Of a stretch of 64,000 nucleotides of DNA, positions 27,132 to 36,310 are shown piece after piece. The notes beneath the pieces were generated by a model. The model did no database searches and had not been told where the DNA came from. It saw nothing but the letters and a program-made list of their open reading frames with translations. The stretch comes from Alphaproteobacteria bacterium. Lineage in GTDB: Bacteria > Pseudomonadota > Alphaproteobacteria > Micropepsales > Micropepsaceae. The stretch lies in the NCBI GenBank assembly GCA_947475445.1, contig CANJLC010000008.1, forward strand, positions 16,064 through 80,063. The letters run 5' to 3'. The position numbers and the translations under genes are program-made. Within the stretch, counting starts at the first letter, position 1. Every line of letters starts with the position of its first letter.

Positions 27132-28166
27132 CTACCGGCTGAGGGTGATCAGGCGAAAGGTGCCTGCCACCGGAACGCGCCTGGGCCTGGGCCGGTCCGC
27201 CGTAGGATTACCGGGTTTGGTCTCCACTGTGGCAACAAAAACCCTGTGTGTCTTCGGGTCCAGCTCCATGGTGCGGGCGCCGATGGCGGTTGGGACATTG
27301 TCCAGAACGGTATATTTGTCGGGACTGTCTTCATGCGCCACGGTCAGCGTGCCGCTCTCGCCATTCGAGCTGAATACCAGCCCGGTGGCGGGATCAAAAC
27401 GATTGGCGTCCACGCCATCGCCGATCTTGATGGTGGTGACGACCTTGCCGGTCTTCATGTCGGTAACGGCAATCAGGCCATCACATCCCGAAAAGACGCG
27501 GCCATGGGCGATGTCGGCGGCCTGACCTGAAGGACCTTCGCAGGGCGCCAGCGGGAAGTGACCCTTAACCTTCAGGGTCCGGGCGTCGAAGGCGACCAAC
27601 TCGCTCTTGTCCTCGATATTGACATAGATCATGCCCGCGCCATCGGAAGAGGCAGCTTCCGGCTTACCGCCCAACGCCACGGTGCCGGTGACTTTTCCCG
27701 TCACAGGATCAATGGCGGTGGCGTCATTGCTGGTGCCATTGAAAGTGAAAATGCGCTTGGAGGTGGGATCATACATGATGCCATCGGGCCGTGTGCCCAC
27801 GGCTATTTCCGACAATTTCTTGAGACTTTTGCCATCCACCACCGATACCTTGTTGGAGCCGCCCTCGCTGATATAGACCCGCGCGCCCACGAAAGCGGTG
27901 CCATGAACACCTGAAAGCCCCGTGATATCCGTCAACAGCTTGCCTGTGTCAGGGTCAACCACCATCACATGATCGCCGCGAGTGATGAAAAGATGGCCGG
28001 TGGCAGGATCCATATTGAGATAATCAAAGCCGCCCTCGCCACCCAGCGTGACAGTCCTCACGACATGATAGCCCGAAGTGGCGGCGACTGCGCCAGTGGC
28101 CAGCATTGATACGCATAGCGCGGTTCCGAAGATGCGAAGTGGGGATGCACGGAATAGGTTTTTCAT
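27132..28166 (-). CDS. Exported YncE-like YVTN beta-propeller protein
   Basis: A 344-residue protein with a signal peptide (to about residue 29, GAVAATSGYHVV) and repeated VVDPDTGKL / AIDPVTGKVTGTVALGGKPE / VTDMKTGKVVTTIKIG units of a seven-bladed propeller. YncE-family proteins are periplasmic and often lie beside TonB receptors; their task is poorly known. It has a strong AGGAGGT ribosome site and heads the minus-strand unit that continues into the efflux genes 28 bases downstream. Confidence 0.85.
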   Translation of the reverse strand: MKNLFRASPLRIFGTALCVSMLATGAVAATSGYHVVRTVTLGGEGGFDYLNMDPATGHLFITRGDHVMVVDPDTGKLLTDITGLSGVHGTAFVGARVYISEGGSNKVSVVDGKSLKKLSEIAVGTRPDGIMYDPTSKRIFTFNGTSNDATAIDPVTGKVTGTVALGGKPEAASSDGAGMIYVNIEDKSELVAFDARTLKVKGHFPLAPCEGPSGQAADIAHGRVFSGCDGLIAVTDMKTGKVVTTIKIGDGVDANRFDPATGLVFSSNGESGTLTVAHEDSPDKYTVLDNVPTAIGARTMELDPKTHRVFVATVETKPGNPTADRPRPRRVPVAGTFRLITLSR

Positions 28167-28554
28167 GACGACCTCCTGGTTGTACCAATGTTGGTCTGCC
28201 TGACGAACCGTGGCGCGTCACTCGCGCGCACTTCACTTCATTCAACCAGCAGGGAACATACCGGACACTCGTGGTTGCCTGCAGCTAACAATAGTTTAAT
28301 GCGGCAGACAGTCCTTATCTATCGTGCATTTTCCGTGGCTTAGCACGCTAAATGCAAGGTGGACCGTCTGCCAGACATCCAAGTTGATCTTTATTCGGCA
28401 ATCGTCACCAAAGCGTCAAACAGACGTGACATTGGCTTTCTGGAGACGGGGCAATCTGGCCGATCTGCACATCAGGGCGATTTCGCAAAACGCGATTCCG
28501 CCGGCGCGATCACTTTGTCCTCGTGTGTCTTTGGATTTTAGGAACGAGGATTTC
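28167..28554. other. 388-bp divergent control region
   Basis: It separates the minus-strand propeller/efflux unit from the plus-strand TonB-receptor operon and must contain both promoters. Apart from the Pho-box-like repeats at 28403-28430, no gene, riboswitch or long palindrome was recognised. It is visibly less GC-rich than its flanks around 28280-28420. Confidence 0.6.
28403..28430 (+). promoter_or_regulatory. Pho-box-like triple direct repeat
   Basis: CGTCA (28403), CGTCA (28414) and CGTGA (28425) recur at exactly 11-bp intervals, the helical spacing of PhoB half-sites (7-bp unit plus 4-bp spacer). The extended units TCGTCAC, GCGTCAA and ACGTGAC match the GTCA core of the CTGTCAT consensus. 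The site is 125-150 bases upstream of the TonB-receptor start. PhoB control would fit the phosphatase and phytase-like genes downstream. Confidence 0.45.
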
Positions 28555-30963
28555 ATGTCTGTCATAAACCACCACCGCCTTTGCGCTTCCGTTGCCGTTC
28601 TGGCCCTTTTTGCCGGCGGTTCGCTGGCGGCTCCTGCCCTGGCCCAGCAACTTGCCCTGGCCGATACGAGCACGCTTGGTCTTGAAACGGTGGTGGTGAC
28701 CGGCACGGCCTTCAATCCGGATGTTGCGCCCGCCAAGGCTTCGCTCGAAGCGATGCAGCCCCAGACCATCATCAACCGTTCCTATATCGAGGATTCCGTT
28801 TCCGAGACCGCCGATTACACCACCATTCTGGCCATCGCGCCCGGCATGACCGGTTTTGACGTCAATGGACCCGGCCTGTCGGATGGCGGCGTCAAGAACA
28901 CCATGCGCGGCCTGGCCGATGGCAGCTATGGCATGAGCTATGACGGCATTCCGTTTGGCGACAGCAACGGCCCCAGCCATCATTCGCAGTCTTATTTCCC
29001 GTCTTCCACCATCGGCAGCATTCTTGTCGATCGTGGCCCCGGCAATGCGGGCACCCTCGGCGCCGCGACTTTTGGCGGCAATGTCAGAATGTTTTCGGAT
29101 GTCCTGTCCGGCAAAAGCAGCGCCAAGGTATCGGCGACGGGCGGCAGCTGGGGCACCCAGATGTTCACGGCCAACTACCAGTCCGGCGATTTCGACCTGG
29201 GCGGCCTCAACAACCGGCTGATGGTCAATTTTCAGGACACCAATTCCGACGGTTACATCACCTACCAGAGCTCTGCCGCCAAAAACATCCTGATCAAGAA
29301 CCAGACCAAACTGGGCAACAATTGGACGTTGACGCTGTTCGGCAGCTACAACGCCCTGTTCCAGAATTTGAACGACAATGCCGGTATTACAGCGGCCCAG
29401 GTTGTTACCTATGGCAAGGCTTTTGGATTGCAGGTCACCAATCCGGCAGCCGGCAACTACAAGGCCTATAACCATGTCCACAAGAAAGCGGACATGGACT
29501 ATGCGCGCCTGCAAGGCACGCTTGGCAACGGCTTGACCATCGACAACACCGCCTACACCTATGCCTATGTCAACAAGACCCTGAGCACCACCTCGATTCA
29601 GCAGACTGCTGCCGACATCGCCAAGGGCGTCACCCAGGGCAATGGCGCGATCGTCGGCGGTGTCTTTTTCCCCAACGATGTCCCCGGCTACACCAAGCAG
29701 AACGCCTTCCGCATGTGGGGTAATATCTTCCGCGCCGCCCAGGACTTCGACTTTGGCGGGCTGACCGGCCAGTTGCGCGCTGGACTGTGGTGGGAACGCT
29801 CCGCCTCGCAGCGCCGCCGCTATGATTTCGACGCCACCAAATGCTACGCCTCGGCCAACTGCACCCCCTGGCACGACCAGACTTTTGCCGACTCGCGCCT
29901 CTACAACAACACCGCAAAACCCTCCGCAATTGCGGCGACGCCCACCTCGGGGCCGTTCAATGGCGGCTTCTACGAATATGAAGAGCATAGCAACTGGGAC
30001 CAGTATCAACCCTTTTTCGAGCTGGAACTGCATCCGCTCGAAGGCCTGACCGTCACGCCCGGCTTCAAATATGTGAACTGGACGCGCAGCGTCGCCGCGC
30101 CGCTGGAACAGAAGACCAAACCTGTCGTACCCTATTCGGGCGGCTTCACCACAACGCGCGACCTGCCCTTCGTAATGGCCAACTACAAGATCCAGCCCAG
30201 CTGGAGCGTCTATGCCCAGTATGCGGAAGGCATCTATGTGCCGGACATCTCGACCTTCCAGCAGGCCAAGCCAACCACGTCCTTCCCCAAGGCGCAGACC
30301 ACAACCAACTACCAGCTCGGCACCGTCTATTATGCCGACAACTTCACCTTTGACGCGGACGTCTATTATATCGGCATAAACAACAATATCAGCTACGTGA
30401 CTTGCAACAATGCGCCCTTCTTCGGCTCTTCGGGAGAAACCTGCGCCCTGAACACCGGCACGGCTTTCTACAAGGGTATCGAAGGTGAAAGCACCTACGC
30501 CTTTGACGGCGACCTGCAAGGTTTCAGCGTCTTCGTCAACGCCTCGGTCGGCTCTGCCAAGTCCGGCGGATTGACGCTGAAGCAGGCTCCGCTCTGGACC
30601 TCCGCCCAGGGTCTTTTCTACAAGTCGGGCGACTGGACGCTGTCGCTGATCGACAAGGTCGTGGGGCAGCAATATTCCGACAATGCCGACTCGCGATTCT
30701 ACAAGCTGCCCGCCTATACCAACCTGGACTTCAAGGGCAGCTACACGGTGGGTCCGGTGGAGTTCGGCTTCAGCATCTCCAATGTGCTGAATTCGCGCGA
30801 TCTGGGCGCCATTTCCATCAACGACAAGACCATCACGGCCGGCAACAGCGCCGGTGTGGTGGCCGGCAGCGCTGCTGACGTCGCGGCGCGCGGCAACAGC
30901 CTGGACCAGTATTCCTACAAGCCCGAACGCGGTTACCAGTTCACCATCAAGACCCGTTTCTGA
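28555..30963 (+). CDS. TonB-dependent outer-membrane receptor
   Basis: An 802-residue protein with signal peptide (to AAPALAQQ, about residue 34), a TonB-box-like LETVVVTGTAF, a plug domain (QTIINRSYIEDSVSETADY, DGIPFGDSNGPSHHSQSYFP) and a 22-strand barrel ending in YQFTIKTRF with the terminal phenylalanine. The substrate is unknown; the downstream acid phosphatase and phytase-like genes suggest an organophosphate or a metal-phosphate complex. The ATG at 28555 follows ACGAGGA; the longer frame lacks a signal peptide at its start. Confidence 0.9.
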   Translation: MSVINHHRLCASVAVLALFAGGSLAAPALAQQLALADTSTLGLETVVVTGTAFNPDVAPAKASLEAMQPQTIINRSYIEDSVSETADYTTILAIAPGMTGFDVNGPGLSDGGVKNTMRGLADGSYGMSYDGIPFGDSNGPSHHSQSYFPSSTIGSILVDRGPGNAGTLGAATFGGNVRMFSDVLSGKSSAKVSATGGSWGTQMFTANYQSGDFDLGGLNNRLMVNFQDTNSDGYITYQSSAAKNILIKNQTKLGNNWTLTLFGSYNALFQNLNDNAGITAAQVVTYGKAFGLQVTNPAAGNYKAYNHVHKKADMDYARLQGTLGNGLTIDNTAYTYAYVNKTLSTTSIQQTAADIAKGVTQGNGAIVGGVFFPNDVPGYTKQNAFRMWGNIFRAAQDFDFGGLTGQLRAGLWWERSASQRRRYDFDATKCYASANCTPWHDQTFADSRLYNNTAKPSAIAATPTSGPFNGGFYEYEEHSNWDQYQPFFELELHPLEGLTVTPGFKYVNWTRSVAAPLEQKTKPVVPYSGGFTTTRDLPFVMANYKIQPSWSVYAQYAEGIYVPDISTFQQAKPTTSFPKAQTTTNYQLGTVYYADNFTFDADVYYIGINNNISYVTCNNAPFFGSSGETCALNTGTAFYKGIEGESTYAFDGDLQGFSVFVNASVGSAKSGGLTLKQAPLWTSAQGLFYKSGDWTLSLIDKVVGQQYSDNADSRFYKLPAYTNLDFKGSYTVGPVEFGFSISNVLNSRDLGAISINDKTITAGNSAGVVAGSAADVAARGNSLDQYSYKPERGYQFTIKTRF

Positions 30964-31007
30964 TCCTGGTGCGCCCAGCCAGACGCTATTTTTTCGGAGA
31001 CTTTTCC

Positions 31008-31748
31008 ATGCGGCAGTCTTTTGCACCCCGAATGATCCCGCGGCTGGCCGGTCTTTCCCTGCTCGGCCTCTGCGTCCTGGCGGCTCCCATATCCGCCAAG
31101 GACGCTGATCCCGGATTTCTGCCGAAATCTCAGCAATATGACCCAGCCCACTTCCTGCCGCCGCCGCCGGCGGAAGGTTCGCCCCGGGCGCTCCGGGAGA
31201 TGGCCGAACTCAAGCAGATCATGGCCCAGGCCACGCCGCAGCAGGTGGCTGCGGCGCGCTTCGACAGCGACAATGAAAACGGCACGATTTTCGCCGCCGT
31301 GCTCGGGCCTTCATGGGATTTGGCGAAGCTGCCGGCCACGGCAAAGCTGCTGGACGATGTGACCAATTCCGAAGGCAATTTTTCGGACGTGGCCAAGGCG
31401 GAATTTCATCGCAAGCGTCCCTGGATGGTGGATTCGTCCATCCAGACCTGCGCGCCGCACAAGCCCAGCCAGGATCTGGCCTCCTATCCAAGCGGTCACG
31501 CCACGGTCGGCTATGGCATGGGTATCGTGCTGGCGGCGGTCATGCCGGATCATGCCCAGGAAATTCTGGGCCGTTCCGCGCAGTTCGCGGAGAACCGGCT
31601 GGTCTGCGGCTTTCATTTTCGCAGCGACATCGTGGCAGGACAGCAATTCGCCACCATCTTTGCCCTGCGGCTGATGGAAAATCCGCAATTTCAGAAGGAC
31701 ATGGCAGCGGCGCAGGTGGAGTTGCGCGCCGCTCATCTGGCGCCTTGA
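31008..31748 (+). CDS. Class A nonspecific acid phosphatase (PAP2 superfamily)
   Basis: A 246-residue secreted phosphomonoesterase. Signal peptide to about residue 30 (APISAKD). The three catalytic motifs are complete: KAEFHRKRPWM, SYPSGHATVGY with the histidine, and SAQFAENRLVCGFHFRSDI with the nucleophilic histidine. The overall layout is that of PhoN/PhoC enzymes that release phosphate in the periplasm. It lies 44 bases after the receptor, and its stop overlaps the next gene's TTG start (TTGA). Confidence 0.92.
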   Translation: MRQSFAPRMIPRLAGLSLLGLCVLAAPISAKDADPGFLPKSQQYDPAHFLPPPPAEGSPRALREMAELKQIMAQATPQQVAAARFDSDNENGTIFAAVLGPSWDLAKLPATAKLLDDVTNSEGNFSDVAKAEFHRKRPWMVDSSIQTCAPHKPSQDLASYPSGHATVGYGMGIVLAAVMPDHAQEILGRSAQFAENRLVCGFHFRSDIVAGQQFATIFALRLMENPQFQKDMAAAQVELRAAHLAP

Positions 31749-33106
31749 GAATAAAACATGCCGCCCTGCTGTTGGGGCTTGTGGCTTTGGCGTCTGCTTC
31801 GCCGGCCTGCGGGCGCGCCCTTCTTGTGGGCGTGGCGCGTATCCCGTCCGACGCCCGGGACAGACTTGGCGACACGCTGGGAGGGTTTGGCTCCGGCATT
31901 GCGCTGCAGCCGGGCACCTGGCATGTCACGGCCAAGGGCTTTGAGGGCAGGCTTGCAGCCTTGCCGGACCCGGGCTGGGGCGCCAGCGACTATCGCGCGC
32001 GCCTGCAATATTTTGATCTCACTCTGATACCGCAACTTGGCCACCCCGGCACCCAGACCGGGCTCTCTTTGCATTATCGCGATACGCTGTTGCTGAAAGA
32101 TATCGGCGGCCGCGCGACAACGGGGCTCGACCCCGCCGGCTCCCGGCCTCCCTCCCTTGGCATGCCGGTACTGCCGCAAGGGCCCAATGGTCATGTCAGT
32201 CTGGATGGCGAAGCGGTGTCTTTCGCCCCGGGCGGCGATTTCTGGGCCGGCGACGAATATGGCCCCTATATTTATCATTTTAGTCCGGCCGGCCGGATGA
32301 TTGGTGCGATCCGCCCGCCGGAATCGATTGTGCCTTTGCGCGCAGGGGCGGTGAATTTCTCGGCTGGCAAGGGCGAGCCGCAAAGCGGGCGGCAGAACAA
32401 CCAGGGCTTTGAGGGTGTGAGCCTGGTGCCAGGCGGCAATCGCCTGTTCGCGATGACGCAGAGCGCGGTCCTGCAGGATCTCGATCCGAAAAACATCAAG
32501 GGCACGCGGCGCAATGTGCGGCTGCTGGAATATGAACTGGGCGCCGCGCCGCGCCTTATCCATGAATATGTTGTCCAGCTTCCCCTCTATGGCGACAGCG
32601 GCAAGCCTTCCATTGCCGCGCAAAGCGAGATGCTGGCCCTGAATGAGCATCAGCTGCTGCTGCTGTGCCGCGACAGCAAGGCGGGATTCACCACCAGGCG
32701 CGATGCCTCTGCCTATCGTGTCATCAGCCTGATCGAGACCAGAGGGGCCAGCGACATTCGGGGGCGTTGGGACGGCCGGGGCGCCGCGGCAGCGCCCATG
32801 GGGCTATTGCGCCCGGACATCACCCCCGCGCGGCTAACGCCTGTTCTCAACATGAACGACAACAGCGAGCTTGGCCGTTTCGGGCTTCACAATGGGCCGC
32901 CCAATGATGCCAGCGATCTTTACGAAAAATGGGAGGGCATGGCGCTGGCCCCCGCCCGAAGGCGCGGCGAATTCTATCTTTTCGTGGCCAGCGATAATGA
33001 CTTCACCACCCAGCATGGCGTGATGGCGTCAAAACCCTATGCTGACGCCTCGGGGGTCAATGTGGATACGCTGGTACTGGTTTACCGCGTCACGCTACCG
33101 CCCTAG
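31745..33106 (+). CDS. Phytase-like esterase, exported
   Basis: A 453-residue protein with an N-terminal signal peptide (LLLGLVALASASPACG) and the Phytase-like domain (esterase-like activity of phytase family): DGEAVSFAPGGDFWAGDEYGPYIYHF, NNQGFEGVSLVPGG and KWEGMALAP. The start is the TTG overlapping the phosphatase stop, giving translational coupling. Family members hydrolyse phosphoesters or act as lactonase-like propellers; phytate as substrate is inferred from context. Its stop shares the palindrome CTAG with the convergent inositol monophosphatase gene. Confidence 0.85.
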   Translation: MRIKHAALLLGLVALASASPACGRALLVGVARIPSDARDRLGDTLGGFGSGIALQPGTWHVTAKGFEGRLAALPDPGWGASDYRARLQYFDLTLIPQLGHPGTQTGLSLHYRDTLLLKDIGGRATTGLDPAGSRPPSLGMPVLPQGPNGHVSLDGEAVSFAPGGDFWAGDEYGPYIYHFSPAGRMIGAIRPPESIVPLRAGAVNFSAGKGEPQSGRQNNQGFEGVSLVPGGNRLFAMTQSAVLQDLDPKNIKGTRRNVRLLEYELGAAPRLIHEYVVQLPLYGDSGKPSIAAQSEMLALNEHQLLLLCRDSKAGFTTRRDASAYRVISLIETRGASDIRGRWDGRGAAAAPMGLLRPDITPARLTPVLNMNDNSELGRFGLHNGPPNDASDLYEKWEGMALAPARRRGEFYLFVASDNDFTTQHGVMASKPYADASGVNVDTLVLVYRVTLPP

Positions 33107-33900
33107 GCCGTGACGCCCTTCAGCAGCTTCAAGAGCTGGGGGTGCAGGTTTTCGTTGGCGCACAGGATGGTGCCGCCGGTCAGCATGTCGGTGCCGCCAT
33201 GCATGTCGGTGACCATGCCGCCCGCCTCGCGCAGCAGGACAATGCCTGCCGCCACGTCCCAGGGCTGCAGGCCCCGTTCCCAGAATCCGTCAAAGCGGCC
33301 CGCAGCGACATAGGCCAGATCGAGCGACGCAGCGCCGAAGCGGCGGATGCCCGACGAAACCGACGTTACCGCCGCAATCTCGGCGCTGGCGCGGGCATGG
33401 CCTTCCTTGCCCAGGAACGGCATGCCGGTGGCGAACAGGGACGGCGCCATCTCCTTGCGCGCCGTCACCCGCAATCTCTTGTTATTGAGATAGGCGCCGT
33501 GGTTTTTCTCGGCAAAGTACAAATCGTCAGTCACGGGATTGTAGATCACGCCATTGACCAGCTGGCCTTCACGCTCCAGCCCGATGGAGATCGCAAAATG
33601 CGGCACGCCATGCATGAAGTTGGTGGTGCCGTCGATGGGATCAATGATGAAGCGATGGCTCTTGTCCTTGCCCTCGATTGCGCCGCACTCCTCGGCCAGG
33701 AAGCCGTAATTGGGCCTTGCATGGGACAATTCGTCGATCAGGATTTTCTCGGTGCGCTTGTCGGCGCTGGTGACGAAATCCGCCGGCCCCTTCATCGAGA
33801 TCTGCAAATTTTCCAGTTCGCCAAAGTCGCGCACCAGCGGCCGTCCGGCCTTGCGGGCGGCGGCGATCATCACATTCAGGGCAGGGGACTGGTATGACAT
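33103..33900 (-). CDS. Inositol monophosphatase family protein
   Basis: A 265-residue Mg-dependent phosphatase of the SuhB/IMPase family. Metal-binding motifs: EECG (FLAEECGAIEG), DPIDGTTNFMHGVPHFAISIG, and WDVAAGIVLLREAGG. The ATG at 33900 gives the family N-terminus MSYQSPALNVMIAAARKAG; the frame extends 20 codons upstream without similarity. It is convergent with the phytase-like gene and could finish inositol-phosphate breakdown, although SuhB homologues are also general housekeeping proteins. Confidence 0.9.
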   Translation of the reverse strand: MSYQSPALNVMIAAARKAGRPLVRDFGELENLQISMKGPADFVTSADKRTEKILIDELSHARPNYGFLAEECGAIEGKDKSHRFIIDPIDGTTNFMHGVPHFAISIGLEREGQLVNGVIYNPVTDDLYFAEKNHGAYLNNKRLRVTARKEMAPSLFATGMPFLGKEGHARASAEIAAVTSVSSGIRRFGAASLDLAYVAAGRFDGFWERGLQPWDVAAGIVLLREAGGMVTDMHGGTDMLTGGTILCANENLHPQLLKLLKGVTA

Positions 33901-33975
33901 CACTTTTTTCCTTGATCGCACGGCCGACGAAAAACCGGTTCGCGGCTGCGCCGCTCCCACTTTTTCTGGCCGATG

Positions 33976-34542
33976 CTATTCTGCCCTGCGCACATAGGTG
34001 CCGTCTTCGGTGTTGACCACCACCTTGGTGCCCGCCTCGATGAAAGGCGGCACCTGGATCTTCAGCCCATTCTCCAGCAACGCGCTCTTGTAGGACGGTG
34101 CCGCCGTGCCGCCGCGCAGGACGGGATCGGCTTCGGTGACTTCCAGCGTGACCTGGGCCGGCAGCTGGATGGAAAGGGGGCGGCCTTCATGCAGCTTCAG
34201 CATCACCTTCATGCCGTCGGAGAGGAACTGGGCCTGGTCGCCGACAAAATCGGCCTGCAATTCGATCTGCTCATAATTCTCCATGTCCATGAAGGTGAGC
34301 ATGTCGCCGCTGACGTAAAGGAACTGGAAGTCCTTCTTGTCGAGATGGATTTCCTCCACCGTCTCGGACGAGCGGAAACGCTCGTTGAGCTTGCTGCCGG
34401 TTTCGATGTTCTTGAGTTCGACCTGCGCATAGGCGCCGCCCTTGCCCGGCTTGACCGCCTGGGTCTTGACCGCAATCCACAGCCCGCCTTGATGCTCGAT
34501 CATCGCGCCTGGGCGGATTTCATTGCCGGCAATCTTCGCCAT
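33976..34542 (-). CDS. efp: Elongation factor P
   Basis: A 188-residue translation factor that relieves ribosome stalling at polyproline. Three beta-barrel domains: [20 protein letters not shown], the PGKGGAYAQ loop with Lys34 at the tip that is the modification site in the EF-P family, and a C-terminal domain ending [13 protein letters not shown]. The ATG at 34542 matches the family N-terminus, eight codons inside the longest frame. No epmAB genes are nearby. Confidence 0.95.
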   Translation of the reverse strand: MAKIAGNEIRPGAMIEHQGGLWIAVKTQAVKPGKGGAYAQVELKNIETGSKLNERFRSSETVEEIHLDKKDFQFLYVSGDMLTFMDMENYEQIELQADFVGDQAQFLSDGMKVMLKLHEGRPLSIQLPAQVTLEVTEADPVLRGGTAAPSYKSALLENGLKIQVPPFIEAGTKVVVNTEDGTYVRRAE

Positions 34543-34670
34543 GGGATACGCGCCTTTCATTTTCATCGCGCCGCCTGTGGCGGCGCGCGGGTGGGAATTT
34601 CAGCAGGTTCAAAGAGCGGGCGGGTTCTAGCAACCCAAAGCGTTAATGTCACGCCGCAGGCGGCAAGCCC

Positions 34671-35285
34671 TTAAAACAGCGCATTAAAGGCCCTGACGGC
34701 CGCTTCCGGCCCTTGCGCATGTTCCCACACCCCTGCCGCCACGGCCAGGAAATCGGCGCCCGCTGCCACCAGCGGCGGCGCGTTTTCGACGGTAATGCCG
34801 CCGATCGCCACCACCGGCACCAGCATCGCTTCCGCCCACCAGCGCAACAATTCGATGTCGGCCCTGGTCTTGGGTTCCTTGGTCTGGGTGGGATAGAACG
34901 CGCCAAAGGCGACATAGTCCGCGCCCGCTTCCCCCGCCTCCATGGCGAGATGGCGGCTGTCATGGCAAGTGACGCCGACAATGCCGTTTGGCAGCGCCGC
35001 GCGCGCCTGCGCATAACTCGCATCCTCCTGTCCCACATGCACGCCGTCACAGCCCAGCTCCGCGGCAAGGTCCGGCCGGTCATTCAGGATGAAGGCGACG
35101 CCGGCGCCCTGCACCATGGGGCGCAGGATATCGCTGGCGCGCCTTATCTCGTCATCGCTGACATGCTTCAGGCGCAGCTGGAAGCTGGCGACATCGCCGC
35201 CGGCCAGCGCGCTTTTCAGCACGCCGGAAAAATCCTGGGGCGCGATGCGCGGCGGCGAGACCAGGTAAAGGCGGCAGTTACTCAA
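34671..35285 (-). CDS. thiE: Thiamine phosphate synthase ThiE
   Basis: Joins the pyrimidine (HMP-PP) and thiazole-phosphate halves of thiamine. The 204-residue TIM barrel shows [33 protein letters not shown], the GVTCHDSRH strand, [14 protein letters not shown] and [13 protein letters not shown]. It overlaps fba by four bases and so is the last gene of the tkt-gap-pgk-fba unit, possibly linking thiamine-diphosphate supply to transketolase. The only other thiamine gene here is thiD at 61 kb. Confidence 0.9.
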   Translation of the reverse strand: MSNCRLYLVSPPRIAPQDFSGVLKSALAGGDVASFQLRLKHVSDDEIRRASDILRPMVQGAGVAFILNDRPDLAAELGCDGVHVGQEDASYAQARAALPNGIVGVTCHDSRHLAMEAGEAGADYVAFGAFYPTQTKEPKTRADIELLRWWAEAMLVPVVAIGGITVENAPPLVAAGADFLAVAAGVWEHAQGPEAAVRAFNALF

Positions 35286-36298
35286 GCGGCCTCATTGGCC
35301 TTCGACCATGCGCCGGTGGCGGCCAAGCCATTCATGCGGGCGCGGTGGCCGAACGCGGCCTGCGCCTTGGCGACATTTTCCGCCTTGCCGCTCCAGGCCT
35401 TTTGCGGCGCGGCCTGCAGCGCGCGGCCATACGAGAAGGTCACGGCCCAGGGCAAATTGCCGATGGCGTTGATCGCTGACAGATGCGCAGTGGCGTCTTC
35501 GTCCGACTGGCCGCCCGACAGGAAGGCAATGCCCGGCACCGAAGAGGGCACATGGCGCTTGAGCACGCGCACCGTGGCTTCGGCAACTTCCGCAATGCTG
35601 TTCTGCTTTGCGCATTTCTTGCCCGGCACGATCATGTTGGGCTTGAGGATCATGCCTTCGGGCCGCACCCCGGCATAGAAAAGCTGCGAGAATGTGGTTT
35701 CCAGCACCCAGCCAGTGACGCGTTCGCAGGTGGCAATATCGTGCGCGCCATCCATCAGGATTTCCGGCTCGACGATGGGCACAATGCCATTTTCCTGCGC
35801 CAGCGCGGCATAGCGCGCCAGCGCCTGGGCGTTGGCGTTGACGCAATTGTAGGTGGGAATGCCATCGGCAATATCGATCACCGCGCGCCATTTGGCGAAG
35901 CGCGCGCCCAGCTTGTGATATTCGACAAAGCGCTCGCGCAAACCGTCCAGCCCTTCGGTGACGGTCTCGCCCGGCGATCCGGCCAGCGGCTTGGCGCCCG
36001 CATCCACCTTGATGCCCGGAATGGAACCGGCATCCTGGATCAGCTTGACCAGCGGGGTGCCGTCCTTGGCCTTCTGGCGGATGGTTTCGTCAAACAGGAT
36101 CACGCCGGAGATATGGTCTTTCATCGCGCTGCTGCGGAACAGGAATTCGCGATAGTCGCGGCGATTGTCTTCCGTGTTTTCCACGCCGATGGCGTCGAAA
36201 CGCTTCTTGATGGTGCCGGAGGATTCATCGGCGGCCAGGATGCCCCGGCCCTTGGCGACCATCTTCTTGGCGATGCCGTTCAGTTCGTCGAGATTCAT
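35282..36298 (-). CDS. Fructose-bisphosphate aldolase, class I
   Basis: A 338-residue metal-independent aldolase, Schiff-base type. The N-terminus [27 protein letters not shown], the substrate segment [15 protein letters not shown], and the region [20 protein letters not shown] are characteristic of class [18 protein letters not shown] near residue 270 binds substrate phosphate. It follows pgk by 12 bases in the minus-strand sugar-phosphate operon. Confidence 0.93.
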   Translation of the reverse strand: MNLDELNGIAKKMVAKGRGILAADESSGTIKKRFDAIGVENTEDNRRDYREFLFRSSAMKDHISGVILFDETIRQKAKDGTPLVKLIQDAGSIPGIKVDAGAKPLAGSPGETVTEGLDGLRERFVEYHKLGARFAKWRAVIDIADGIPTYNCVNANAQALARYAALAQENGIVPIVEPEILMDGAHDIATCERVTGWVLETTFSQLFYAGVRPEGMILKPNMIVPGKKCAKQNSIAEVAEATVRVLKRHVPSSVPGIAFLSGGQSDEDATAHLSAINAIGNLPWAVTFSYGRALQAAPQKAWSGKAENVAKAQAAFGHRARMNGLAATGAWSKANEAA

Positions 36299-36310
36299 CG
36301 GTTTCTTCCC

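Noticed and set aside
28167-28554. Cobalamin or other riboswitch before the TonB receptor
   Set aside because: TonB receptors often have one, so I looked for B12-box-like and other conserved cores and saw none.
28510-31026. 838-codon open frame on the minus strand
   Set aside because: It is antisense to the TonB-receptor gene, which has a signal peptide, plug and terminal phenylalanine. The antisense product is Gly/Val/Arg-rich without domains, a GC-bias shadow.
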